This document shows positions 56,943 to 64,000 of a stretch of 64,000 bases of DNA, piece after piece; position 1 is the first letter of the stretch; every line of letters begins with the position of its first letter. This stretch comes from Synechococcus sp. KORDI-52. GTDB taxonomy: Bacteria > Cyanobacteriota > Cyanobacteriia > PCC-6307 > Cyanobiaceae. A program made the translations under genes and the position numbers. Location: positions 1,178,001-1,242,000 of the forward strand of contig NZ_CP006271.1 of NCBI RefSeq assembly GCF_000737595.1, read 5' to 3'. The notes beneath the pieces are model-generated. The model had not been told where the DNA came from and made no database searches. It was given only the letters and a program-made list of their open reading frames with translations.

Positions 56943-58087
56943 GGCTTGGGCGGGGCAGGGTTGGGTTTCAGGTGCGGTGCCATGGCGGCGGCAAGCCGAC
57001 GAATCAGTTCGGTGGATCTGGGGTCGTTGAAGGGGCCCTTCACCAGAAATCCCGCCACAGCGCGTCTGCCATCCGGCAGTTCGATCAGCCCTGCGTCGGC
57101 GTAGGCGATGCCGATGTCACCGGTTTTGTTGTAAATGCGGTACCCCTTGCGGGCCAGACTGTCGTCTGGTCTGCCCTGAGCTCCACCCAGTCCGCGCATC
57201 AAGCCCTTGGGGAGAAGCGTGTTGGTGACCGATGTCCCCATCACCTCGCGAAACAGATCCCGGCTTCGGGGGCCGAGCACCTCACCGCTATCCACCAAGG
57301 CAATGGCCCGGCTCAGATCCCGTGCACTCGTGGTGTTGGTTCCGTCGAGGTCCGGCAGCCAGTTGTTCACCACTGTGGAGGGAAGATCCAACGCCTCAAA
57401 GCGCGCATTGATCTCGTCCATCCCTCCGGCCCTGGCAATCATCAGATTGGTGGCGGTGTTGTCGCTCACCCGGATCATCTCCGTGGCGACTTCATAGGTG
57501 GGGAAGCGGCTGCCCAGGGGCCGAGAGGCCATCCAACCGGCGCCTCCACCCACCAGCTCCTCGGTGAGTGTTAGTGGTTCGTTCCATCGAAGCGTTCCTT
57601 GATCCAGCAGTTCCAGCACCGCGAGCAGGATCGGCGTCTTGATCGAACTGGCGGCGGGCATCGGGACCTCGGCCTGCATCGCTGCAAAGCGTCCGTCGTC
57701 GAGTATCAGCATGTAGGCGCTGGCGTCCAGATCGCTCTGTTCCTCGGCCAGCTCTACCCACCGCTGGGACAGGGCCTGGATTTCCTGCTTGGGGGCAAAT
57801 CGTGCCTGCCCAAGGCCCTCCGCCTTGGCGGGCTTGGGCTTCTGCTCCTGCCTGGTGGTCTCCTCGATTGGGGGCTCCACGGCTTCACCGAGCAGCGAGG
57901 TGATCACCGCCTGATCAGCCAACCAGCTGGGAAGTGAAAACTTCTGCTGCTGAACCTGCGGTGCCAGCAGCCGCAGGCCTGTGCCTGTTAGCAGGCCGAG
58001 GCCCACACCCATCAACACAAGCCGCAGGATGAGTTGGAGCGGTTCTCTCCAACCGGCGGAGCGACGTGGCGAACGACTGCTGGACAA
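56939..58087 (-). CDS. Class A beta-lactamase-like serine hydrolase, membrane anchored
   Basis: 382 residues from a TTG at 58087; the upstream in-frame ATG gives Cys/Pro-rich non-homologous sequence. A membrane anchor lies about residues 20-45 (ILRLVLMGVGLGLLTGTGLR). The catalytic domain starts near residue 115 and has PMPAASSIKTPILLAVL (S-x-x-K), MIRVSDNTATNLMI (SDN) and YNKTGDIGIAYADAG (KTG). This is the full active-site set. Function could be peptidoglycan-related or a penicillinase-like enzyme. Coupled to DUF3370 by 4 bp overlap. Confidence 0.85.
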   Translation of the reverse strand: MSSSRSPRRSAGWREPLQLILRLVLMGVGLGLLTGTGLRLLAPQVQQQKFSLPSWLADQAVITSLLGEAVEPPIEETTRQEQKPKPAKAEGLGQARFAPKQEIQALSQRWVELAEEQSDLDASAYMLILDDGRFAAMQAEVPMPAASSIKTPILLAVLELLDQGTLRWNEPLTLTEELVGGGAGWMASRPLGSRFPTYEVATEMIRVSDNTATNLMIARAGGMDEINARFEALDLPSTVVNNWLPDLDGTNTTSARDLSRAIALVDSGEVLGPRSRDLFREVMGTSVTNTLLPKGLMRGLGGAQGRPDDSLARKGYRIYNKTGDIGIAYADAGLIELPDGRRAVAGFLVKGPFNDPRSTELIRRLAAAMAPHLKPNPAPPKP

Positions 58088-58115
58088 CCTTTCAGCCGTG
58101 ACTGTTCGGCAGAGA

Positions 58116-58862
58116 TTAGGGGCGTTCGGCGCGGATGGCCCAGCGCAATTGGCGAACCATCCCCCGCAGCAGAGCCACTTCTTCGGCGCGCACCGTGGCG
58201 CGTTGCAGCAGATCTCGCACCTTGGCCATGCGCGCTGCGGCGGTGTGCTCCAACAGGAAACCGGCCTCGAGCAGCAGATCAGTGGCGTCGTCCAGACACG
58301 CTGAAAGGGCTGTGGCGGCTGCCGGGTCCGGGGATGGTGGATCGATGCTGCGGCTTCCTGTTGTCCCGTTGTTGAGACGGGCCAACTCATGCAGCACTAC
58401 GGCCACGGCGTGGGAGAGATTCAGGGATGGATAGGCCTCTGCGCTCTGCAAACACAGAACCCGCTGGCAGAGCCTCAACTCACTGTTGCTGAGTCCGCGG
58501 TCTTCACGACCAAACACCAGAGCCACGGGGGACTGGGTGCCGGAGCTGGTGTCATCGCTGGCCAGCAGCCAACCCAGGGCCTGGTCTGGCGTTTGCAAGG
58601 GAATCTCTCCATGCTCGAGTCGACCGCAACTTCCCACGGTGCGCCGGCAATCGTTGATGGCCGTCAGCAGGTCGGGCACCACCGCGGCTGCCTTCAGCAG
58701 TGCTTTCCCGTGCACAGCCATCTGCAGCGCCTGTTCATTGAGATGGTCACAGCGGGGAGCCACGAGTCTCAGTTCGCTCACACCGAAATTGGCGCAGAGC
58801 CTGGCGACGCTTCCGATGTTCAGGGGGCCGGCCGGCTCCACCAGTACAACGACGGCATTCAA
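58116..58862 (-). CDS. trmJ: tRNA/rRNA 2'-O-methyltransferase of the TrmH/TrmJ SPOUT family
   Basis: 248 residues. It has VLVEPAGPLNIGSVARLCAN, LVFGREDRGLSNSEL and LNLSHAVAVVLHELARL, the three SPOUT knot motifs. The C-terminal helical extension matches TrmJ, which methylates position 32 of tRNA. It lies between the serine hydrolase and cytM on the same strand. Confidence 0.87.
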   Translation of the reverse strand: MNAVVVLVEPAGPLNIGSVARLCANFGVSELRLVAPRCDHLNEQALQMAVHGKALLKAAAVVPDLLTAINDCRRTVGSCGRLEHGEIPLQTPDQALGWLLASDDTSSGTQSPVALVFGREDRGLSNSELRLCQRVLCLQSAEAYPSLNLSHAVAVVLHELARLNNGTTGSRSIDPPSPDPAAATALSACLDDATDLLLEAGFLLEHTAAARMAKVRDLLQRATVRAEEVALLRGMVRQLRWAIRAERP

Positions 58863-58871
58863 GGCAGTGGC

Positions 58872-59276
58872 TCAGCTGAGTGTGTGCAGGTAGGCCAGCA
58901 GGTCGGCCATCGATTGTGGTTCCATCTCAAAACTCGGCATGGGTGGTGTTTCGCCGCTGATGATCTGGTGAACCAGGGCAGGGTCCTTGTGGTGATTGCT
59001 GACGCCTTGCAGTCGAGGCCCGACCAAGCCTTGGCCGGCTAGGCCATGACAGCCGGCGCAATTGATCCGGAACAGCTGGCCGCCGTGGTCAACGGCCCCT
59101 TGCAGTTCAAGGCTGGCCTTGATGTAGGGATCTTGCTGGGCGCTCCCCAAAACCCAGAGCACCAGGACGACGCATGCCGTGGCAGCCGACACAACAAGGG
59201 CGGCGATCAGGCCGCGACCTCGATCGTTTGCATCAGCTGGAGCCGATTCGGCCGCAATTCGTGACGGCTGGACCAC
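58872..59276 (-). CDS. cytM: Membrane-anchored cytochrome c, cytochrome cM type
   Basis: 134 residues. An N-terminal anchor (about 24-46, LIAALVVSAATACVVLVLWV) precedes one haem domain with INCAGCHGLAGQG (CxxCH) and axial Met in PPMPSFEMEP. The layout fits cytochrome cM, a low-abundance cyanobacterial electron carrier linked to respiration and heterotrophic or stress metabolism. It is divergent from petG with a 56 bp gap. Confidence 0.82.
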   Translation of the reverse strand: MVQPSRIAAESAPADANDRGRGLIAALVVSAATACVVLVLWVLGSAQQDPYIKASLELQGAVDHGGQLFRINCAGCHGLAGQGLVGPRLQGVSNHHKDPALVHQIISGETPPMPSFEMEPQSMADLLAYLHTLS

Positions 59277-59332
59277 AGAGCTGGAGTTCCAATGAGAGAA
59301 TTCTGCTTAATTCTGAATGTTGACGCGACGCC

Positions 59333-59449
59333 ATGATCGAACCTCTGCTCTGCGGCATCGTTCTTGGTCTGATCCCTGTCACGTTGATGGGTCTGTTTGT
59401 GGCGGCTTGGAACCAATACCGCCGTGGTGGCAGCGCTCTGGGGGGCTGA
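59333..59449 (+). CDS. petG: Cytochrome b6-f complex subunit 5 (PetG)
   Basis: A 38-residue single-span protein, [20 protein letters not shown] then [18 protein letters not shown], the PetG consensus at normal size. It is needed for b6f assembly and stability. Its last 71 bp are antisense to the 3' end of rsmD. Confidence 0.95.
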   Translation: MIEPLLCGIVLGLIPVTLMGLFVAAWNQYRRGGSALGG

Positions 59450-59999
59450 GCAGCAGCACGCTGCTGATGCCGTAGCGCCGCTGATCCACAACCGTCCAAT
59501 CTGAGCTTTGTACAGGGTTCAGATTGGAGCGGTGTTCACACACCACAAGCGAGTCCTGGTGCAGCCAATTCCCCTGGCCCAAGGCGATCAAGCAGGGCTC
59601 GTAGAGGTCTTGGTCGTAGGGGGGGTCGAAGTAGACGATATCGAAGGGCTCCTGGCTCCAACCTTTGCGCAGCCACCGGATCAGTTCCCGCCGTTCAGTG
59701 CGGATCTCGGGAACTGGTGAAAGACCTGAGGCCACAGCGCTGAGATTGGCGTGGCTGACCCGGATGCACTGTTGGTCTTGATCCACGGCAACCACGCAGC
59801 GTGCACCTCGCTGCAGTGCCTCACAGCCCATCACGCCGCTGCCGCTGCAAAGGTCGAGCCAGCTGCAGTCCTGCAAATGCGGAGCGAGGATGTTCATGAC
59901 GGCCTCCCGCACTCTCGAGGTGGTGGGCCGAGCTGTGCGTCCCCCTGGGCTCAGCAGACGTCGCCCACCGCTGAGTCGCAGGTGCCCACCACTACTCAT
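59379..59999 (-). CDS. rsmD: 16S rRNA (guanine966-N2)-methyltransferase
   Basis: 206 residues with [30 protein letters not shown], the SAM motif [19 protein letters not shown] and the catalytic DPPY in [16 protein letters not shown]. The last about 25 residues ([17 protein letters not shown]) lie over petG and are not conserved, so the reading may be an extended tail. The start overlaps the hisH stop by 4 bp. Confidence 0.92.
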   Translation of the reverse strand: MSSGGHLRLSGGRRLLSPGGRTARPTTSRVREAVMNILAPHLQDCSWLDLCSGSGVMGCEALQRGARCVVAVDQDQQCIRVSHANLSAVASGLSPVPEIRTERRELIRWLRKGWSQEPFDIVYFDPPYDQDLYEPCLIALGQGNWLHQDSLVVCEHRSNLNPVQSSDWTVVDQRRYGISSVLLLSPPERCHHGGIGSKPPQTDPST

Positions 60000-60637
60000 A
60001 GACAGGGCTCAGCCCCGTTGTGCAACCACGTCAGCCAACGTTTGAGCATCTGTTCTCCAGCATCGGACGACTTCTCCGGATGAAACTGGCAGGCACCGAC
60101 TCGGCCCCGCCAGACGACAGCAGTGACCTCTTGATCGCCGAAAGGAGCCGAGGCCTTCAGGTCATTCGTATCGGTGGGAACTGCGGCGTAGCTGTGAACG
60201 AAATACACCCATTCCGAGGGTGCATCGCTGCTGAGCAGGGGGCAGGTGCCGTGGTGCTTCAACGGGGCCCAGCCCATGTGGGGGATGCGTTCGCCGCAGT
60301 CTTCAGGAAGGCGTTGCACGCGTCCGGCCAGAAGTCCGAGGCCCGAATCATGCCCTTCATCGCTCTGTTCGAACAGCAGCTGCAGGCCGAGACAGATGCC
60401 GAGCAAGGGGCGGTCGGCCTGCCCCCATCGCAGCAGGTGAGGCACCAGACCGGTGGCCTTGAGGTTGACCATGGCCGGGTCGAAAGCACCGACCCCGGGC
60501 AGGATCAGCGCATCAATGCCCTCAAGGTCCTTGGGCTTCTTCACCAAGGAGCAACCTTGACCGAGCCGGCCAAGGCATGTCTCCACAGAGTGGAGATTGC
60601 CCATGCCGTAATCGATTAACCCGAGGTTCAGACTCAA
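59996..60637 (-). CDS. hisH: Imidazole glycerol phosphate synthase glutaminase subunit
   Basis: 213 residues. It has LGLIDYGMGNLHSVETCLGR, ALILPGVGAFDPAM, LLGICLGLQLLFE with the nucleophile Cys, MGWAPLKHHG, and FHPEKS with the His-Glu pair of the triad. It supplies ammonia to HisF for histidine and AICAR formation. hisF is not adjacent. It follows trxA by 27 bp. Confidence 0.95.
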   Translation of the reverse strand: MSLNLGLIDYGMGNLHSVETCLGRLGQGCSLVKKPKDLEGIDALILPGVGAFDPAMVNLKATGLVPHLLRWGQADRPLLGICLGLQLLFEQSDEGHDSGLGLLAGRVQRLPEDCGERIPHMGWAPLKHHGTCPLLSSDAPSEWVYFVHSYAAVPTDTNDLKASAPFGDQEVTAVVWRGRVGACQFHPEKSSDAGEQMLKRWLTWLHNGAEPCL

Positions 60638-60664
60638 CCGGTCGCTCCCTTCTGGAAACGGATG

Positions 60665-60988
60665 TCAGAGATACTTGGAAATGGTGCCCGACAGCGTTGC
60701 CTTAGGAACTGCACCCACCACGGTGTCGACCTTCTGACCACCCTTGAACACCATCAGGGTCGGAATGCTTCGGATGCCGTACTGGCTGGCGACGTTTGGG
60801 TTTTCGTCTGTATTGAGCTTGAACACCTTGATCTGGCCGTCAAATTCCTTGGCGATCTCTTCAACGATGGGAGCCACCATCCGGCAGGGGCCACACCAGG
60901 GAGCCCAGAAGTCCACCAGGACCGGCACGTCGCTCTGGAGCACGTCCTGCTCGAAGGAGGCATCGGTGACAGCAGCAGCGCTGGACAT
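60665..60988 (-). CDS. trxA: Thioredoxin
   Basis: 107 residues from ATG 60988; upstream in-frame codons reach into Yfr1 and are not used. [19 protein letters not shown] holds the CGPC site, and [13 protein letters not shown] the cis-Pro. It is the m-type main thioredoxin, reduced by ferredoxin- or NADPH-dependent reductase. It lies directly downstream of the Yfr1 sRNA. Confidence 0.97.
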   Translation of the reverse strand: MSSAAAVTDASFEQDVLQSDVPVLVDFWAPWCGPCRMVAPIVEEIAKEFDGQIKVFKLNTDENPNVASQYGIRSIPTLMVFKGGQKVDTVVGAVPKATLSGTISKYL

Positions 60989-61089
60989 ATGAGCAGGGAG
61001 ATTTAGGGAGAATTTAGCAACCGTTTCAAGCGAAAACACAGCACTTCCCTGCCGAGAAGGGAACTGTGACAGTCGCTCTCCATCAAGAG

Positions 61090-61151
61090 TGAAAGCCCGA
61101 ACGCGCCGGGCCGGGGGGTGTGAGGAGTGTGTGGGCCGAAACCCGCACACG
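61090..61151 (-). ncRNA. yfr1: Small regulatory RNA Yfr1
   Basis: The hallmark ACTCCTCACAC is at 61118-61128 on the minus strand. It is flanked as in known Yfr1: a 5' hairpin (GTGTGCGGG to CCCACAC) and a 3' terminator hairpin GCCCG-GCGCGTT-CGGGC followed by TTTC. The position between guaB and trxA is the known cyanobacterial location. Yfr1 is a trans-acting sRNA that pairs through the CU-rich motif with mRNAs such as outer-membrane porins. Exact ends are inferred from the structure. Confidence 0.93.
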
Positions 61152-61155
61152 CTTC

Positions 61156-61161
61156 AGCCTA
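61156..61161 (-). promoter_or_regulatory. -10 element of the Yfr1 promoter
   Basis: TAGGCT on the minus strand lies about 5-6 bases upstream of the deduced Yfr1 5' end and just after the guaB3 stop codon. This suggests that Yfr1 has its own promoter. The -35 region would be inside the guaB3 end. Confidence 0.5.
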
Positions 61162-61169
61162 GCCCCGCT

Positions 61170-62333
61170 CTACTTGCCCATTCCGAGGTGCTGGGCCTTT
61201 TGGTAGACCTTGCCTTCCGTCAGCAGGGAGGGAGCCACGACCACCTCCACCTGCTGCATCTGCTTGATCGTCTGAGCTCCCAAGGTGCCCATCGATGTTT
61301 TCAGGCAGCCCAGCAGGTTGTGGGTGCCGTCGTCCAATTTGGCCGGACCACGAAGGATGCGTTCGATGCTGCCGGTGTTGCCCACATTGATGCGGGTTCC
61401 GCGGGGCAGCACAGGGCTCGGTGTGGCCATGCCCCAGTGGAAGCCCCGGCCGGGGGCTTCCTCAGCACGGGCGATGGGGGAGCCGATCATCACGGCGTCG
61501 GCGCCGCAGGCGATGCACTTGCAGATGTCACCTCCGGTGACGATGCCTCCGTCGGCAACGATGGGTACGTAGCGACCACTCTCCTTTTCGTAGTCGGCCC
61601 TGGCGGCGGCGCAGTCGGCAACCGCTGTGGCCTGGGGAATGCCCACACCGAGAACACCGCGGGAGGTGCATGCGGCGCCTGGTCCGATGCCAACCATCAC
61701 GCCCGCCGCACCAGCACGCATCAGTTGCAGGGCAACCTCATAGGTGACGCAGTTGCCGATCACCACCGGGACGCCCATGTCACGACAGAGGGCTTCCAAA
61801 TCCAGCGTCTCCTGGCCTTCAGGACCGATGTGGTCCGTCGAGACCACGGTGGCTTGCACGAAGAACAGATCGGCTCCTGCTTCGGCGATGGCCTTGCCAA
61901 AACGCAGGGCAGCCACCGGAGTGCCGCTTACGGCAGCGATGCCTCCTTGGGCCTTGATGTCCTGGATGCGTTTACGGATCAGTGCTTCTTGAACCGGTTG
62001 GCTGTAGATCTCCTGCATCAAGGGGACGAATTCGTCCTTGCCGACGGCGGCAATGCGATCCAGAACCTGGTTGGGGTCGTCATAGCGGGTCTGCACGCCC
62101 TCCAGGTTCAGCACGCCCAGGGCACCCAGCTCAGACAGGCGAACGGCCATGCCCACATCGACCACGCCATCCATGGCGCTGGCGATGATGGGGATCTCGC
62201 GCTCGATGCCCCCCAGAGTCCAACGGGTATCCGTGACCTCGGGGTCAACTGTGCGACCCCCAGGCACCAGAGCGATTTCATCGATTCCGTAGGCCCGGCG
62301 AACGGTCTTGGAGCGTCCGAGCTGAATGTCCAC
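61170..62333 (-). CDS. guaB3: IMP dehydrogenase-related protein, GuaB3 family
   Basis: 387 residues without CBS domains, shorter than GuaB (about 490). It has PIIASAMDGVVDVGMAVRL, GVMVGIGPGAACTSRGVLGV with the catalytic Cys, VPIVADGGIVTGGDICK and ADAVMIGSPIARAEE. This is the GuaB3 type of cyanobacteria and actinobacteria. Whether it makes XMP like GuaB is not settled by sequence. Confidence 0.92.
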   Translation of the reverse strand: MDIQLGRSKTVRRAYGIDEIALVPGGRTVDPEVTDTRWTLGGIEREIPIIASAMDGVVDVGMAVRLSELGALGVLNLEGVQTRYDDPNQVLDRIAAVGKDEFVPLMQEIYSQPVQEALIRKRIQDIKAQGGIAAVSGTPVAALRFGKAIAEAGADLFFVQATVVSTDHIGPEGQETLDLEALCRDMGVPVVIGNCVTYEVALQLMRAGAAGVMVGIGPGAACTSRGVLGVGIPQATAVADCAAARADYEKESGRYVPIVADGGIVTGGDICKCIACGADAVMIGSPIARAEEAPGRGFHWGMATPSPVLPRGTRINVGNTGSIERILRGPAKLDDGTHNLLGCLKTSMGTLGAQTIKQMQQVEVVVAPSLLTEGKVYQKAQHLGMGK

Positions 62334-62382
62334 CGAGCGACGTCAATAAAGTCAGATCAAGCTACCAATCGGGATGATCGCC

Positions 62383-63036
62383 TCAGCTGGATCGGCCCGT
62401 CACACGGCTCCAGGTCGAGCGCGTGCTCGCGATGAATTTGTCCCGATCGCTGTTGCGGATCAGGTTGCGCAGGGCGAAGTTCACCAACCAGATCACGCCG
62501 GCGAGCTCCAGCAGGCCCGGCACCAGGGGAAGGCTGTTGATGGTTCCGAGCACGCCGGAGTAGATCGTCGCCAAGAGGCTGAACACGATCAGGCCACCAA
62601 CCACCTTCAGGGGCAGCTGGGCCTTGGTCCAAAGCTCAGCGAGATCGTTCTGCTCGAGCCAGTCCTTCACCTTTCCCACCAGTAGATCCCACTCGCCACC
62701 GTCCTGATCGGAGCTCTCCTGGGCGGGGATGGACACGGTGGAGGCGATCACAGGATCCGGTGTTAGAGCAGCTGCGGGCGCGGGAGTCGGGTCTTCAGTC
62801 GATGCCGGGGACGGCGCAGGTGTTGGAGCAGCTGCGGGCGCGGGAGTCGGGTCTTCAGTCGATGCCGGGGACGGCGCAGGTGTTGGAGCAGCTGCGGGCG
62901 CGGGAGTCGGGTCTTCAGTCGATGCCGGGGACGGCGCAGGTGTTGCAACCGGAGCCGTAGTGGATTCAGGGGTCGGCGTGGGGTCACTGCCTGGGGTGTC
63001 GGCTTCAGGGCGTGGCTCGTCGACAGGACCCATCAC
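62383..63036 (-). CDS. CAAD-domain membrane protein (CURT1-related)
   Basis: 217 residues. The N-terminal half is a Pro/Ala/Thr-rich, probably disordered region with three identical 20-residue repeats. The C-terminal half, from about 115, has WDLLVGKVKDWLEQNDLAEL, an amphipathic helix, then two membrane spans (VVGGLIVFSLLATIYSGVLG and LLELAGVIWLVNFALRNLI). This is the CAAD domain also found appended to some cyanobacterial aminoacyl-tRNA synthetases and related to thylakoid-curvature CURT1 proteins. Here it is free-standing. Confidence 0.82.
   Translation of the reverse strand: MMGPVDEPRPEADTPGSDPTPTPESTTAPVATPAPSPASTEDPTPAPAAAPTPAPSPASTEDPTPAPAAAPTPAPSPASTEDPTPAPAAALTPDPVIASTVSIPAQESSDQDGGEWDLLVGKVKDWLEQNDLAELWTKAQLPLKVVGGLIVFSLLATIYSGVLGTINSLPLVPGLLELAGVIWLVNFALRNLIRNSDRDKFIASTRSTWSRVTGRSS
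62761..62940 (-). repeat. Three perfect 60-bp tandem repeats in the CAAD gene
   Basis: Units 62761-62820, 62821-62880 and 62881-62940 are identical except one base (62766). They encode a 20-residue Pro/Ala/Thr unit. Copy number probably varies between strains. Confidence 0.95.
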
Positions 63037-63125
63037 GTGAATGGAAAGCGGTTGGGACTTTATCCGGAGTTTTCAGATTCGATCCACTGTCCGAGATAGA
63101 CTGTTAAAGGAAGTCTGATGCACGT

Positions 63126-64000
63126 ATGACGGATTCTGTGGGGCCTGGCAGCGGCGGTCCCGGCGATTCCGACGATCGGATCATTCAGACGGATCTACGC
63201 AACGAGATGTCGCGCTCCTACTTGGAGTACGCGATGAGTGTGATCGTGGGTCGGGCGCTGCCCGATGCCCGCGACGGCCTCAAGCCGGTGCATCGCCGAA
63301 TCCTGTACGCGATGTATGAGTTGGGCCTCACTAGCGACAGGCCTTACCGCAAGTGCGCCCGTGTCGTGGGCGAAGTGCTCGGCAAATATCACCCCCACGG
63401 CGACACCGCCGTGTACGACGCCCTGGTGCGCATGGCCCAGGACTTCTCCATGTCGATGCCCCTGATCGATGGGCACGGCAATTTCGGCTCGGTGGACAAC
63501 GATCCACCGGCGGCCATGCGATACACCGAATCGCGATTGCGGGCGCTGACCACCGACAGCCTCCTGGAAGACATCGAGGCGGAGACGGTTGATTTTGCCG
63601 ACAACTTCGATGGCTCCCAGCAGGAGCCAACCGTGCTTCCTGCTCGGATCCCGCAGCTGCTGCTGAATGGTTCAGCGGGCATCGCCGTGGGGATGGCGAC
63701 CAATATTCCGCCCCACAACCTCAATGAGCTGATTGATGGCTTACTAGCGTTGATCGCGAACCCGGAGATCACCGATCAGGACTTGATCCGGCTGATCCCT
63801 GGTCCAGATTTCCCCACCGGTGGTCAGATCCTTGGGCGGGAAGGCATCCGCGAGACCTACCTGGGCGGCCGCGGCTCGGTGACGATGCGCGGAGTGGCCA
63901 ATATCGAAACGCTCGAGGTGCCGGGACGCCCCGATCGCGATGCCGTGATCATCACGGAGTTGCCGTATCAGACCAACAAAGCGGCGCTGATTGAGCGCAT
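63126..64000 (+). CDS. gyrA: DNA gyrase subunit A, N-terminal part (runs off the window)
   Basis: 291 residues are visible from ATG 63126. It has [37 protein letters not shown] and [19 protein letters not shown], with the catalytic Tyr133 in [10 protein letters not shown]. It also has [20 protein letters not shown] and [17 protein letters not shown]. Gyrase introduces negative supercoils. The quinolone-resistance-region Ser appears as Asp-Thr in [12 protein letters not shown]; ParC and GyrA cannot be split fully, but a single GyrA is usual here. Confidence 0.95.
   Translation, partial: MTDSVGPGSGGPGDSDDRIIQTDLRNEMSRSYLEYAMSVIVGRALPDARDGLKPVHRRILYAMYELGLTSDRPYRKCARVVGEVLGKYHPHGDTAVYDALVRMAQDFSMSMPLIDGHGNFGSVDNDPPAAMRYTESRLRALTTDSLLEDIEAETVDFADNFDGSQQEPTVLPARIPQLLLNGSAGIAVGMATNIPPHNLNELIDGLLALIANPEITDQDLIRLIPGPDFPTGGQILGREGIRETYLGGRGSVTMRGVANIETLEVPGRPDRDAVIITELPYQTNKAALIER

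Noticed and set aside
62761-62940. CRISPR-like array
   Set aside because: The 60-bp units are contiguous without spacers and lie in frame within a gene.
62729-63040. Plus-strand Ala/Gly/Val-rich frame opposite the CAAD gene
   Set aside because: It is the antisense reading of the 60-bp repeats; the minus-strand CAAD domain is clearly the coding sequence.

Overview
The window reads as a marine picocyanobacterial chromosome, most likely a Synechococcus of subcluster 5.1. The reasons are photosystem II genes psbD-psbC, ycf4, a ycf39-like gene, cytochrome b6f small subunits petM and petG, magnesium chelatase chlI, an NTRC-type thioredoxin reductase, cytochrome cM, GuaB3, a CAAD-domain protein, the picocyanobacterial small RNA Yfr1 between guaB3 and trxA, and very compact GC-rich gene packing with many 1-4 bp stop/start overlaps. 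No tRNA, rRNA, CRISPR array or intact insertion sequence was seen.

Layout. Positions 1-9190 are accessory in character: AT-rich, repeat-bearing and loosely packed. They hold the 3' part of a giant repetitive protein gene with near-identical 1.13-1.23 kb internal duplications, a SET-domain-like protein, a TPR protein built from near-identical 102 bp units, and two non-coding stretches. From 9192 the GC-rich core begins: pdhC, queA, cysK, two Cys/Met-metabolism PLP enzymes, psbC/psbD, ycf4, a cyclophilin lipoprotein, ilvN, an alpha/beta hydrolase, trm1, petM, ycf39, an arsM-like methyltransferase, rluE, infA, NTRC, a helicase, pntAA-pntAB-pntB, a YheT-like hydrolase, a ferredoxin-like protein, dxr, an SNF-family symporter, cysS, polA, an efflux adaptor and ychF. 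A sulfotransferase-like gene (43999-45138) looks more AT-rich than its neighbours. After it come an MFS transporter, a secreted DUF1400-type hydrolase, a two-gene peptide ABC locus, hom, sufE, a NikL-like protein, a 5-formyl-THF cyclo-ligase, ruvC, chlI, a DUF3370 protein, a class A beta-lactamase-like hydrolase, trmJ, cytM, petG, rsmD, hisH, trxA, Yfr1, guaB3, a CAAD protein and the 5' part of gyrA.

Functional themes are photosynthetic electron transport and its assembly factors, thiol redox control (NTRC, TrxA, transhydrogenase), sulfur amino acid metabolism, and RNA modification (QueA, Trm1, RluE, TrmJ, RsmD). The best candidates for something undescribed are the giant repeat gene with its SET-like neighbour, and two core genes (a helicase and an MFS transporter) whose conserved N-termini extend upstream of any ATG, GTG or TTG codon. 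Function calls rest on motif recognition by eye; no database search was possible.
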